This document shows, piece after piece, positions 53,241 to 63,925 of a stretch of DNA of 64,000 nt (position 1 is its first letter; each line of letters starts with the position of its first letter). The notes beneath the pieces are model-generated. The model was not told where the DNA came from and made no database searches. It saw only the letters and a program-made list of their open reading frames with translations. Source of the stretch: Euglena gracilis (taxonomy: Eukaryota; Euglenida; Euglenophyceae; Euglenales). The stretch covers positions 81,836,474 through 81,900,473 of the forward strand of contig CP154956.1 in the NCBI GenBank assembly GCA_039621445.1, written 5' to 3'. A program made the translations under genes and the position numbers.

Positions 53241-55495
53241 AACCCTCGTGCGCCGAGCTCACCTTAACTAAAAGTGCCACACGACCTGGAGAATAGCGTC
53301 GCCATCGCCATCTTGCTAGCTTTCTTGAAGTTTACTGGAACGGGTTGGCAACAGGAAAAGCATCAAAGCGACAAGGGGGGTTGGATGGGGTCCTATAGGG
53401 TGCCCCCCCTACGAGCCCCCCCGGTGGGGTAGGCACACGACAAAGCACAAGCCTGCACAAGCTCTTCCAAGCCCTTCCGCGGGCGAGTCCACGGCCTTGG
53501 TTCGATTTGTGCAGGCGGTAGAAAGGTTGCCCGTTTTATGAATACCGTAAAGATGATAAGTGTCCGAAAAGATGTCCCCCCCGCCGCGAAAATTTTGCAG
53601 CCAACCTAAGCTTTTTTTTCAACCGAACAATGCCCAACCTATCTTTCCAAGCTGTGGCGCTCCCACTCTTAATCGGGGGTCGAAGTTATTGACCACATTG
53701 AAACCTTGCGAAAAGTGGGGGAAATGGTTTTTTTGTTGTTCCTTTTCCTTGGCATTCAGTGCTGCTGAACAACGTCAAAGCCATTGTTGTCTGGAGGAGG
53801 CTCACATATGCACTCAGGTCCTCAACCAGTTGGAAAGGGTCAGTGTAATATTCACAACTCTCATTGCTGCTTGCTCTTGCTGGCATGGCACCCAGAAAGA
53901 GCCCGGGAGGAGGAAGGTGGATGGAAAACGCGACACACAGCAAAATGCAAAAAAAAGGAAGATCAATTTCATGTACTTTATTATTTTAATACTACTTTAA
54001 TATCATTATACTATTTTGGGAACATGATGATTCTGGAAATATGAAAACTTGTCGGTAAAAAATGCCAAAATGAAAAAAAATTGAAGCAACGTTTGGACTC
54101 ATTCGCATTCCCCGGCAAATCCACATTGCATAATACTGCCCATTTGGGGGTGGAATTTGACCCACCAAGGGGGAGTGCTCTGGGAGGTGAGAGCCATGGT
54201 CACATTTGGCGGCCACAGTCGTGTGGTACGAGGGACCGGCGAGGGTACACGAGACAATTTCGAGGTGACGCACAGCGCCCGTGGCAACCCCCCATATACG
54301 TGTGTGCTGACAGGTGTGGGTGTGGGTGTGGGTGTGGACTGTGTGGTGTGTGTACTGTGCTGTGAGGTTTTGCTTGCTGTGCAATTCAGGCGTCCTGGAC
54401 AGGGTCACGACACGGAGCTCAGCAACCCATCAGCACCAGGACTGCGGCAGGCTGCTGCCTTGTTAGGATGGATGAGGGGTCTCGAACCTGTTGCGTTCCT
54501 CGCTGCACAGTAAGCCCAGCGGAATAAACTCAGATTCCAGGAGCTGCAACAGTATTTTGAGACTGGAATGTCAGATACGTTGAGGGTGGACACAAAGCAC
54601 ACACACATGCAAAAATGAACTGCATCTTGAAATTAAAACAAGGCGCGCTGCTCAAAAAAAAAGATCTCAACAAAAAAGAAACCGCCACAGAAGGCAGCAC
54701 AGATCCACCATTACAGAAGCATCCTGCGCTGCGGTGCTTCTCAACGGACTGAAGAGGATTGGGGGAATAAGAGGTGAAGGGGACGGTTGCTGTGATTGCA
54801 AAGGCTGACTGGGTGCGGGGGAAGGGGCAGTTGATCAAGAAAATGAGGGCAACGCCTGATAATGAACAGGCAACGTTAATAATGGAGCAACAAAGGGTGA
54901 AGAGAGCCGTTGGCCAATACTGCTATCTGCAGAGATTTTGTTTCCCAGGACCCAGGAGAGTGGAGGTTGGTGCCCACATACCCACCAGGGGATCTGGGGG
55001 TCCAATTTTTGGGTCACCTTTTGGTCAAAATTTTTTTCGTCCCACTCACACTTTGCAAGGGGTGGGGGGTCGAGCTTGATATATCCCCCCATATTATAAA
55101 CCTTGGGGGGGGGAAATCTGCTTTTATGGTACATTAATCTGAAATTGAAAAGACCCCCAGCGGCACTCCCAGCTCCTGCTGAACCAGTCGCGAAAATCAC
55201 GAGCATAAAGCATACAGATCCCCTTTTCCTGCAAAACAGCTTCAGTTTGAAATTGATGGCCATGGTTTCTCTTGTATGCCCTGAAAGTGTTCGTTTGGTC
55301 GCATGACAAATATGCTACTCTCACCTCATCTCAAATCATTCCACCGTTTCCAGTTTTGTTTTTGTTTTTTTGCTTTTCTCTGGCGTGGCCTTTGGCCGAA
55401 ACAAACTCCCCCCACTCCACCCATTCCGGGAGGTCAATCGGGTGTTTGGGGAATCTATGCCGCCAGACACAACCAGGGAGGGCATGTGCCATCAC
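53241..55495. other. Stretch without supported gene
   Basis: Includes C runs at 53,405-53,435, T/A-rich DNA with aaaaaa runs, and GTGTGGGTGT repeats at 54,318-54,360. Short frames exist on both strands. I see no firm exon. Confidence 0.4.
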
Positions 55496-55645
55496 AGGGT
55501 GCCGGGGGCGCTTGGGCTTGGGGGGCTTGGGCGCCGCGGCGGGGGCCCACGTGCCATACTTCTCGTACTGCTCGATCTCCCGCAGGATGTCTGCCTCCGC
55601 GGCGATGGCGGCGATCTGCCGGTGGTCCGGCGGGGGGTCGCATGC
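55496..55645 (-). CDS. Minus-strand gene 2, downstream exon
   Basis: The acceptor (read on the minus strand) is ccccccctgctccag and the donor CCT|GTGATG. It has exactly 50 codons, phase 0 at both ends: [51 protein letters not shown] charged helix is followed by a Pro/Lys-rich basic stretch that could be a nuclear signal or a binding motif. The upstream exon (57,157) ends in phase 0, so they can join. The frame also stays open past the donor to 55,331, so this might be the last exon instead. No known domain. Confidence 0.7.
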
Positions 55646-55649
55646 CTGG

Positions 55650-55890
55650 AGCAGGGGGGGGGACGTTCCCTTCCCTGGGAGAGGACAACCTGCGGCAAAT
55701 GTGCAAATCACAAAAAATTTTTGTTTCCCCTCATTTTTTTAGACTGTACATGTTCTCCACAGCACGCCACATGACACAAACAATGGGAAAGCACCTCATT
55801 TGTCCCATCATTTTTCCCATCGTTATTTCCAGTCGCTTTCCTGTCATTTTGTTCGGACTGCACATGATGAACGCATGGAAGCATGCACAT
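55650..55890. other. Intron of minus-strand gene 2
   Basis: No gene seen. Confidence 0.4.
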
Positions 55891-55948
55891 GGATGGATGG
55901 ATGGATGGATGGATGGATGGATGGATGGATGGATGGATGGATGGATGA
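55889..55948. repeat. ATGG microsatellite
   Basis: About 14 perfect copies of ggat. Confidence 0.95.
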
Positions 55949-55949
55949 C

Positions 55950-57156
55950 ATCTGCATCTGCATCCTAATGACAGTGCTAATGGGTGGGGTCGGATCAGCT
56001 TTCCCTGATCCACACCCGGGCGGCCTAGCCTGATGTTGGCAAGTTGTCTTGCATGTTTCTTTAAACCAAACCGACACTGGCAAAACACATCCATTCGAAT
56101 TGTGTATACATTCACGTTCTGCAAACAAGTTTGCGAATTATTGAAATTCAACTTCTGGCAAATTGCAATGCACCCGCCACCAAATGAGACGGTTTGCCAA
56201 TTCTTTAAATAAATTATAATGCCTGAGGTTAAAACTCCAGCGGCTAGGACTCATACGCTTCATATCCCACCGTCTGGGTTATTGCTTCAAAAGATCACAA
56301 TGACCCCCAAAGATTAAAAAAAAAAAGAATCCTGAGCTAGAATATTTTTTAGGTGGGATCGCAACATGGACCCTCAAAAACACCACGCAAAAAGGCAAAA
56401 AGGCAAAAAAAAACAACAACGCAAACTGCATATAAAATCCTTCGGGAGCTCCCTCGGGATGTACACTTTCTGCTGGTGAGGACTTCAAAAAAAATTGGCT
56501 CTGTGGGAAGTATTCTCATTTTGCATATTTGCATAAAAAAAAACAAGCATTTCTGACAAAAAATGACAAAAAATTGACAGAATATTTGGTATTGGAGGAA
56601 AATCGGTCAAAATGAGTAATTTTCCTTGGTAATAATCAAAAAATTCTCCAGAAAAAAATCCAAACATTTACGGGAAAGAAAACGCAAAAAAAAAGCAAAA
56701 AAAATTCGAAAAAATCGTAAATTTTGCCAAATCAAATCTTCCAAAATCAAGTTTTGCCAAAGTCATTTTGCCAAAGGCACCAAAGGAAAAACTTGAAATG
56801 ATGCAGGAAGGACTTAGGGGGGGAGGGTCGGAACCCCCACTCACCACGATGGGGGTGGGGAGGACCCACAGGTTTTGGGGATTGAACGAGGGTGACCAAA
56901 TTTTGGTGTGGTTTCCGTGACCTTAACTCACCTTGCCAACCACGGGGTTGCTTTGAAACCATGGATGTTTTAACATGCGTGCACTGGGAATCAAAAACTG
57001 TGTCATTTTTATTTATTAATTTTCTAATGTGTCATTTTTAAATGTTTTTGAATTGAATGCCTAACCTAACAACTGTCGAGATCCGGGCCCAGCATTCCCC
57101 GCCCATATCATGGAACAGCCCTCTCTCCGTACCTCCCCTCCCCCCCCCCCCCACAC
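55950..57156. other. Intron of minus-strand gene 2
   Basis: AT-rich with A runs (56,390-56,760). The word gggatgtacactttctgctgg at 56,457 is also found at 44,150, so part of it is a dispersed repeat. No exon seen. Confidence 0.45.
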
Positions 57157-57296
57157 CTCCAGCAGCTTCTGCTTCGTGAGCTGGATGCGCTGCAGGCGCC
57201 GCCGGAGGTTGCTGATGCGGGTCGGGTCCTTTGGCCGTTCGTCCGTCGGGTCCTCGTCCCCGCCCTCCGACGAGGCCGCGTCCAGCTGGGAGACCC
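57157..57296 (-). CDS. Minus-strand gene 2, internal exon (coiled-coil)
   Basis: The acceptor is accatcgtcgtgcctgcag and the donor GAG|GTGTGG. Two carried bases and 46 codons: VSQLDAASSEGGDEDPTDE, RPKDPTRISNLRRRLQRI, QLTKQKLLE. An acidic linker precedes a Leu/Arg-rich amphipathic helix likely to form a coiled coil. The two entry bases complete a Gly codon with the single base left by the upstream exon (57,593), and the exit phase 0 fits the exon at 55,645, so the three exons form a consistent chain. Confidence 0.75.
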
Positions 57297-57592
57297 CTGC
57301 AGGCACGACGATGGTGTTGGTAGCCGGGGGGGGGGGGCTACCATCCATGTGAACTCTGGAAGTAATTGCTGGGAATACAGTGCACACATCACACATGGAT
57401 GGTCCAGTGATAAGCACAACAAAGAACAAACAAACCACACTCATTTGACGCATTTTTGGGACATGGTGTATGAACAGACCTTCGTTTACAAAAAAACCCA
57501 GCACGGTTCAAAGATTGCAACACCCAATCCAAAAAATGTTTTGAGGTGGGCTGTGAACCTGCATGGCCCCCCAGGGAGGGGGGCAGCCACAC

Positions 57593-57786
57593 CGCATGCT
57601 TTGCCAGGGGACGGCAGCGTCCGCTGGCAGGCGGCGAGGTACGTTTGGGGCCCCGGGGGCCCCGCCGACGGCTCGGCCTCCCCCTCGCCCCCATCGGAGA
57701 CCATCGCATCCGAGGAGCAGGCGAAGGACGCGTTGGGCTCTGCCGGGTCGCTTGCCAAGCGGCGGCCGTGGCACTTGGGGGTGGCC
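57593..57786 (-). CDS. Minus-strand gene 2, internal exon
   Basis: The acceptor is ccccggggctgaacag (an ag eleven bases further in, before CHGRR, is an alternative). The 64 codons include ATPKCHGRRLASDPAEPNA, an acidic Ser/Glu/Pro stretch (DGGEGEAEPSAGPPGPQ) and TYLAACQRTLPSPGKAC; the donor is GCG|GTGTGG, leaving one base. Third-position GC preference clearly selects this frame. The segment TYLAACQRTLPSPGK looks structured, the rest disordered. With the alternative acceptor the phase (0) fits the upstream exon at 58,289. Confidence 0.65.
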
Positions 57787-58288
57787 CTGTTCAGCCCCGG
57801 GGGTTGCCATATGGAAAAAAGCTCGGGCTGTATTGCACCTCCAACCCCCGGATACTCGCCCCCAGCAACAATGCGGACTCAAATCATAATGCACCTCCTA
57901 TGAACACCCAAAATGAACCAGACTTTGATGCGCCATGACTGCAGCAAGAAGATGCTATGTCTTCCTGGAGGTTAGACTTGAACTGCTGGGGGGGCTTTTG
58001 AACACAGAAAAGCCCAGGGTGAGATGTACGTGGGGTACCAGGGTTTTTTTTTTTTAGGACCCGGGGGGGGTTCAGCAAACTTCAGCGCTTCGAGCCCAGA
58101 ATAGAGGAAGACCCGTCCTCCGGCGGCGGACCCACTGAGCCCAACCTGCCTCGTTGCTCGGCCGGGACCCCCCCCCCCCGGGGTCCAAACTTAAAAAATA
58201 CCTGGTCTGGTCCATTACAGTGGGGGCTATACCCCTGCACATAAAGAGTGCAGTCGCCAAAGGGACCGATTTCCGACCCGGCTCAAAC

Positions 58289-58424
58289 CTCCTCATGGCT
58301 GGCCGCTGCCTGGACGGCGCTGAAGAGGAACAGCGGGTCCCAGTCCAGGGCCCGGGGTTTAGGCCGGGGCTGGGACCAGTCGTCTGTCGGCAGGTTGAAC
58401 GTCGGTGGCAGCGGAGGGGCTGGC
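58289..58424 (-). CDS. Minus-strand gene 2, internal exon
   Basis: The acceptor is accttccaccgtcag (or five bases on, ggccag) and the donor GAG|GTTTGA. The 45 codons are PAPPLPPTFNLPTDDWSQPR, PKPRALDWDPLFLFSAVQAA, ASHEE. The motif WDPLFLF recurs in altered form (SWEPLLLF) in the exon at 59,071, suggesting a repeated short linear motif. No ATG lies in it, so simple ORF lists miss it. Family unknown. Confidence 0.65.
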
Positions 58425-59070
58425 CTGACGGTGGAAGGTGAGGCTCATCAGCAGTTGCCCTGGCAGGATGGCCCCAGACCGGTCCCTCGTGGCCGCGACC
58501 GGTCACGACTGGTCCCTCCACTGGTAGGCACCAGCAGACGATACTGGTTAACCGCATAATAACAGGCATTCGAAAGCGTTCTTTTCAGAAAGTCTTTTGA
58601 ATCTCTGAATATGAAATGACTGCCAACTGGGCTGCAAGGTTTCCGGCCGCCAGGAGGTGCAACTCATATTCATTTTCCTCCCAGCCAGGCTTCTTTTTAA
58701 GACCCACCCAGCCCGGTGCAGGAGCCCCCCCCCCCCCCCGCTGGGGACCTGGGCTGGAACTGGACCCAACCTGTGGTCGAACTGGGTACAAATAACTGAA
58801 ACTGCAAAAATATCCAAAAATCTGCCATTTTGCAAAAAAAATAATCAATTTTTGACCCCCCCCGACAGCACTTTTCCAACCCTTTTTCGCCCATTTTCGA
58901 CCCATTTTGGCCCATTTTTGAATTCCGAAAACGAAAAATCCATTACCGTCCAGCCGTCTTCTGGGCGGCTGGAAATAAATAAAACTCGTTGATGGGGGGG
59001 AGTCCTGGGCCGGAAAAAGGCTGCTGGCTGGCCAGACCCCCTGGGGTATGGTCAAATTTCCTTAAGCTAC

Positions 59071-59242
59071 GCCTGAAGCCCCCCCCCAGCCCCCGGCCGG
59101 CCGGCAGCGAGTCGTCCCGCAGCTGCGGGGGGCCGGGGAACAGCAGCAGTGGCTCCCAGCTAGAGATGGCCATCGGGTCCCAGATGCTGGTGGCGTCGGG
59201 GCCAGGGCACACTGGACCTGCGTCGGCTTGTGTGGGCTGGAC
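59071..59242 (-). CDS. Minus-strand gene 2, probable internal exon
   Basis: The acceptor is cataccccggagtgcag and the donor AGGC|GTAGCT. The reading gives VQPTQADAGPVCPGPDA, TSIWDPMAISSWEPLLLF, PGPPQLRDDSLPAGRG and Gly-rich codons, with one base left. The phases fit the 58 kb exon if its second acceptor is used. An in-frame TGA lies 33 bases before the acceptor, so the exon cannot extend upstream. The donor is weak. Confidence 0.5.
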
Positions 59243-59432
59243 CTGCACTCCGGGGTATATGGGAAGGCCGGGTGGGGGGTATCACGACGGTCCCTGATTC
59301 ATTCATTCTGTAGGCATTGAAGGCACAGAAGGACAACTTTTGCGATGCATTTGCCCATGCGACATATATCAGGTGACTGTGTCCCTAGGGCTCCACAAGA
59401 AACCCTGAAAATCTATCCATGCCCATGGAGAC

Positions 59433-59715
<283 letters not shown>

Positions 59716-59938
59716 ATGTGTGTGTGTGTATGTATGTATGTATGTATGTATGCATGTATGTGTGTATATGGATACGGATGTGGATATGGATTAGACTATG
59801 GCCATTCCCCCACCCCCTGGGAATGGGTGTGGGGTGTGAGCCCCCCCAACCCCTTCCTGTTTTTCCACCAGTGCTAATCTTTGCATTGCCATTCACTTTG
59901 CAAGCTGATGAGTGCCACCTGCCATTCCCTGCCTGCAG

Positions 59939-60077
59939 GGGGCCCTGGGCACCGGGTCGGCTGCAGAAGGAGCCCAGCAGCGGTGGAGACGTGGCCTGCG
60001 ACTTGCAGTCTCCTGGACCGGGCAAGAGGCAACCGCCACCCCAACCAGGTTACGGCACGGCTGTACGTGTGGCATAG
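59939..60077 (+). CDS. Candidate last exon on plus strand, PGY-type end
   Basis: The acceptor is ccattccctgcctgcag. One base and 46 codons with the stop TAG: GPWAPGRLQKEPSSGGDVA, CDLQSPGPGKRQPPPQPGYG, TAVRVA. The end PPPQPGYG resembles the EF-hand tails (PNPGYG), so it may be a distant member, but no core exon is seen nearby on this strand. A minus frame here starts with ATG (MPHVQPCRNLVG, from 60,075) and could instead be the first exon of minus-strand gene 2. Confidence 0.4.
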
Positions 60078-60457
60078 GCTGGTGTGTTTCTCACGGTTGG
60101 GTCCTTGGCGTTTCTCTTGTGGTTCTTGCGTAACCTGCGCCAGGGACAAATGCCAAGGACGCCAAGGACCCAAGTTGGCCAAACAGGTTTGGAACACTCT
60201 GTCAAACTGCCCCCAAATTAATGATGTGACAGCGGGTCAACCATGCAGCTCACTCAACGCCAGCTCCTGTCCCTCAACCGCAACATGCGTTGCGTAGTGT
60301 GCCCCCCCCTAACTGGGTTGGAAATAAACCTGAACCGAAGTTCAGACTGACTGACTGGTTTTTCAGATCTGCAGACCGCCACAGGGGGGGGGGTCCGAGC
60401 AATGGTTCGTTCGTTCATTCTCATTCTGTGGCATCAAAGGCCAATGGCATACTGCAG

Positions 60458-60492
60458 AGGCCGTCAGGGCCACGGAAGCGGTGATCCTGCAG
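60458..60492 (+). CDS. Candidate very short exon
   Basis: After ccaatggcatactgcag two bases and 11 codons (AVRATEAVILQ), then the donor CAG|GTGGGA. Too short to judge; reported because both sites are good. Confidence 0.25.
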
Positions 60493-60864
60493 GTGGGATG
60501 CCGCAAAGACACTGCCGCAGCGGCTGGCAGCTGCTGTGTTGGCCCACCACAGCATCTCATTGGGTCAACAAGGCCGAAACACCAGCGAACCCCAAACGGA
60601 TGACCGTCAATTGTGGTCTCCGGCACGATCAACCGGCAGTGTCTCGGACGAGAGGGTTTGGATGTAGCGCTTGTATTTGAGGACAGTGGATTCTCAATCA
60701 GACTTTCACTTTCACAGCAGATTCATGGACTTTCAGCTTCACCGGCGAGAAGCTTCACATGTGGCATTCCATGTGTCCTTTCTTGTTTGGCTTTAAAAAG
60801 AAAAACGAAAAACAAACAAACACATTCTGCGCTTCATACGAAACAATATATTTTTTTTACTTTT

Positions 60865-60948
60865 TCACAAATGGAATGTCTGCGCACAATACTGCTGTAC
60901 AAAACCTACAACGGCATCCACATCGCCGCCGAGGATAAATGCCCGGAC
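60865..60948 (-). CDS. Minus-strand gene 1, last exon
   Basis: The acceptor on the minus strand is catcctgtggttacag. The 28 codons with the stop TGA read VRAFILGGDVDAVVGFVQQY and CAQTFHL. The compact hydrophobic pattern looks like a folded C-terminus. A plus-strand mini-ORF with ATG over the same bases is also possible, but the splice site and composition favour minus. The stop is followed by A/T-rich DNA (tttttcacaaa on plus), fitting a 3-prime UTR. Probably the same gene as the exon at 63,774; unproven. Confidence 0.5.
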   Translation of the reverse strand, partial: VRAFILGGDVDAVVGFVQQYCAQTFHL

Positions 60949-60959
60949 CTGTAACCACA

Positions 60960-61997
60960 GGATGGGATTGTACGCCATGCAACGACATCTGAACTCATAT
61001 GGGGCAAAAAAAACCTACCGGGGTAAATATCGGGGTAAATACGTACCGCAAATGGGTTTCAAAAAAACGCACCAAAAAAACAATGGAATAAAATGGACAG
61101 GTGACAAACATAATGCAAAATTAAGCTGAAATTTGAACCCCCAAAAGCAAAACGTGTTTCCCCCCATCTCCCTCCAAATGGCGAGGTGTCGTCGCTTTGT
61201 TGGAATAATCCATCTCAGCTTGCCTCACTGGCCCCTGTGATGTGGCACCACCTTTTCCACCCAGCATGTTTAACAAAATGTTTTGGGGAAATTGTCAGCC
61301 TCAGCAAAGACCAAATTGAATGGCACCGGGGTGTGCTTCAAGAAGGCTGCTTAATGCTGCTCTGGGGTGGGGAGGGTAAGCACAATTTGAAACCGCTTTA
61401 TGGAGACCAATGGGCGGAATAAAAAATCCCACACTGTCCCAAATAATCCCATAGACCTTCAAAAATTAAATTCAAAATTATTGAAACTGGTTGAAACAGG
61501 ACCAAAAAGACAAGAACTTCCATGTATAAGAAATGGGGGGGGGGAGAAAAACTGAAACTCTATCCGTAAATTCTGGCAAAATTCTTAAAACATTATATCA
61601 CTGGCCACGTTTTGAAGGGTTTTCTATGGGCAACACATCACTGTAGCTGCACCTGCTCTGCAACGTTCCCTGCCAACAATGGCTGGTGACTGGGCGGGTC
61701 ACCAAGGCCTGAGAATGAGTGGCGAGTGAGAATACAGCAAAGCCCTGACATCAGGGCGTTGCTGAAGGACCCGGGGGGGGGGGGTCAGAGGCTGGAAAAA
61801 ATTTTGAGCTGGCTGGGAAAAGATCCCTTTGTTGGGGTCCGCAGGCTGGGCCCAACCCATGGTCATGGTCGAGCAGGGTACAAAAAAAATGCAAAAATGC
61901 CAAAAAAAACAACCAACTATGCAAAAAAAAATCTTGACCCCAAATTCGCCCTGGCCAACCTGTTTCTGATCCACTTTAAAGCTCCCCTCCGTAATAA
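60960..61997. other. Stretch without supported gene
   Basis: Repeats of ccggggtaaatatcggggtaaatacg at 61,017-61,045 and A-rich DNA. No firm exon. Confidence 0.4.
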
Positions 61998-62212
61998 AAG
62001 CACGAGTGCGCTTATGGCGGACTGCCGCCTCTGGCGGGGGGTGAGCTTCTATTTGGACCCTTCCTGCCCGATTTTTGTCGATTTCCTTTAAAAAATCTCA
62101 TCAAAATGGGGTGGTGTGCTTGTAGTGGACCGCCGCCTTTGACGGCGGGGGATGCGCTTTTATTTGGACCCTGCGCTTGTGGCGGCCCTGCGCTTCTATT
62201 AGGGGGGCGGGT
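61998..62212. repeat. Interspersed repeat, copy 2 (partner at 7.9 kb)
   Basis: Contains cttctatttggacccttcc, gatttttgtcgatttcctt, tcatcaaaatggggtgg, gcttgtagtggaccgccgcc, and ends gcttctattaggggggcggg, in the same order as 7,866-8,035. Confidence 0.75.
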
Positions 62213-62628
62213 TGACCGACAAAATCCAAAAAAAACATTACTCTCCATCTTATTTTCCAGCCCAAAGGCGGATGAAAAATAATTAAAATTTGTTATTGGG
62301 GGGAGGGGGGTCGAAGTTGGAAAAAAGCTGCTGGCCAGCTGGACCCCCAGGGATGGGGTCAAATTCTCTTAAGCCATGCCCTGTCTGGAACCACTTAGGC
62401 GGCCGGATTCGCACGTAAAGGTTTTTCTTTGAAATGGGCGCATTTGTGCAATCAACAATTTTTACGAAATTTCTGGGACCCTGTACCCTGACACACAGAA
62501 AAAAGTTAATGAACTGTTACAACCCTGTGATGGAGGGGATTAACTCCCGGTGGTTTGGTGCAAATGATGCTTACCGAGTGACGTGAATAGGGCCGAGGGT
62601 GAGATTGGTGCTCTCGTACATCAAACAG

Positions 62629-62711
62629 GTTGGAAGCACGCACCCAGTGTTACGACACTTGGAACTGGTGCTGAAGTGCTGGCTGAACTGGCTCGGATAC
62701 TGCAGCCGCCG
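62629..62711. CDS. Candidate exon, strand unresolved
   Basis: Plus reading: acceptor cgtacatcaaacag, two bases, 27 codons (WKHAPSVTTLGTGAEVLAEL, ARILQPP), donor CCG|GTAAGA. Minus reading: 62,699-62,644, acceptor cttaccggcggctgcag, 18 codons (YPSQFSQHFSTSSKCRNT), donor GG|GTGCGT. Both are protein-like with good sites. The minus reading fits the neighbouring minus-strand exons; the plus reading has the better donor. Confidence 0.4.
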
Positions 62712-62784
62712 GTAAGAACATACTGAGCCGCATTACATCACATACTACAGAATACGTCAGCCAGCCATCACTTAACTGATGTGT

Positions 62785-63205
62785 GTTTATGTGCGCATTT
62801 GCGCAAATGAAAAAAATAATGTTTGTGGGCGCATTTGCGCAAATGAAACACAAAACATTGAAGGTAAAAATACCTGTTTGTGGGCGCAAATGCACCCACA
62901 AACAAATTAGGTGGTGCGTGCAAATGCGCGCACCAACATCTTGGGGATGGTTTGTGCTATGGGAGGCACCGAACAACACGTTAATGTTAAAACACACTGA
63001 TGAGGACCATGACCCTACGAGGTTTTTGAACGTGATAAGCGTGTTGGTGCGCGCATTTGTGCAAATAAACACAATTACGTGTGTGCGCGCATTTGCGCAA
63101 ATGCGCACACAAACATTTAATCAATAGCTTCAAAATGATGTGTTTGAGCGATCCTTAGCGCACACAAACAAAGTTTGTTTGTGTGCGCAAATGCGCGCAC
63201 CAACA
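62785..63205. repeat. Cluster of GCGCATTTGCGCAAATG palindromes
   Basis: At least seven copies or half copies of gcgcatttgcgcaaatg and its inverse, often next to caccaaca or tttgtgtg, at about 62,791, 62,829, 62,882, 62,914, 63,050, 63,086 and 63,184. They alternate in orientation, so the DNA could fold extensively. The open frames crossing them (ICANA, FAQMR) are artefacts. Confidence 0.85.
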
Positions 63206-63773
63206 CACATCAATTGTGTGATGCCATACGGCTGGCAAACACAATTCCTCACGCCAACCATTGATTTGCACCACAATTGTGTGGTGATAAAATTTGTAGT
63301 GAGAGGTAGTGTGTAATGTTCATTGAACACGGCATCTGACTGGCCAAAATTTGCCTGCTTTACATTTGTACACTTGTACTGTTGTTCTCCGGCCCACACG
63401 GCCGGTTGCTTTGGCCTCATCCTTTTGGCAGCTAAGCGTAATGAATTGATGACATGCAAAGAACTGTGACTGTTGGACACCTTTTCTGCAACAGTGCTGA
63501 CAAGAAATAAAAATTTGGCACCTGAAATACCCGGGATGTGTCGGGCCGGAGTCCGTTTTCTGGTTATTCTCCACCATTTTTCCCTTGAAAAACGTAAAAC
63601 GCACCAGTTTTTGTGCATAATTTGTGGGGGATGAGTCCCACCGCTTTCATGCAACTAATCGAATGGTAAACGTTCAACACTTCCTTGCACCCAAAATAAC
63701 GGGTGTTTGAGGGCTATCTCTCTCCGGCTGTTGGTTGCTATGCACTGGCACCACGTCGTCCCCCCAGTCTCAC
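63206..63773. other. Intron of minus-strand gene 1
   Basis: No exon seen; a minus frame at 63,604-63,320 is open but lacks support. Confidence 0.4.
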
Positions 63774-63925
63774 GCCCCGGTTGCGGGGTATAACGTGGCC
63801 GCTTCGGTGGGTGCTTTTGCACCGGGGAGGTCAATGCCGGCCTGGTGGGTGCTGAAGCATCAGCAGCCGATGTGGCTGCAGCAGCGGAGCCCAGGCCGTG
63901 GGCCAGCGGCAGGGCCTTTGGGACC
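63774..63925 (-). CDS. Minus-strand gene 1, internal exon (Ala/Pro-rich)
   Basis: The acceptor on the minus strand is agcaccaattttag and the donor GGC|GTGAGA, both good. One base, 50 codons, one base: VPKALPLAHGLGSAAAATSA, ADASAPTRPALTSPVQKHPP, KRPRYTPQPG. Ala/Ser then Pro/Lys/Arg-rich; KHPPKRPR could be a nuclear localisation signal. Plus-strand frames over it are open but have worse composition and no donor. The gene continues beyond the window edge. Function unknown. Confidence 0.6.

Noticed and set aside
53221-53530. Possible tRNA gene (ttcgaaccc and ggttcgatt words)
   Set aside because: No matching stems for a T arm, acceptor or anticodon arm could be drawn around either word.
55331-55495. 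Extension of the minus-strand exon to the stop at 55,331
   Set aside because: A GT donor lies at the point where composition turns ordinary; kept as a less likely option in the exon entry.
62650-63127. Frames of ICANARTHV or FAQMR type on both strands
   Set aside because: They come from the palindrome cluster, not from a gene.
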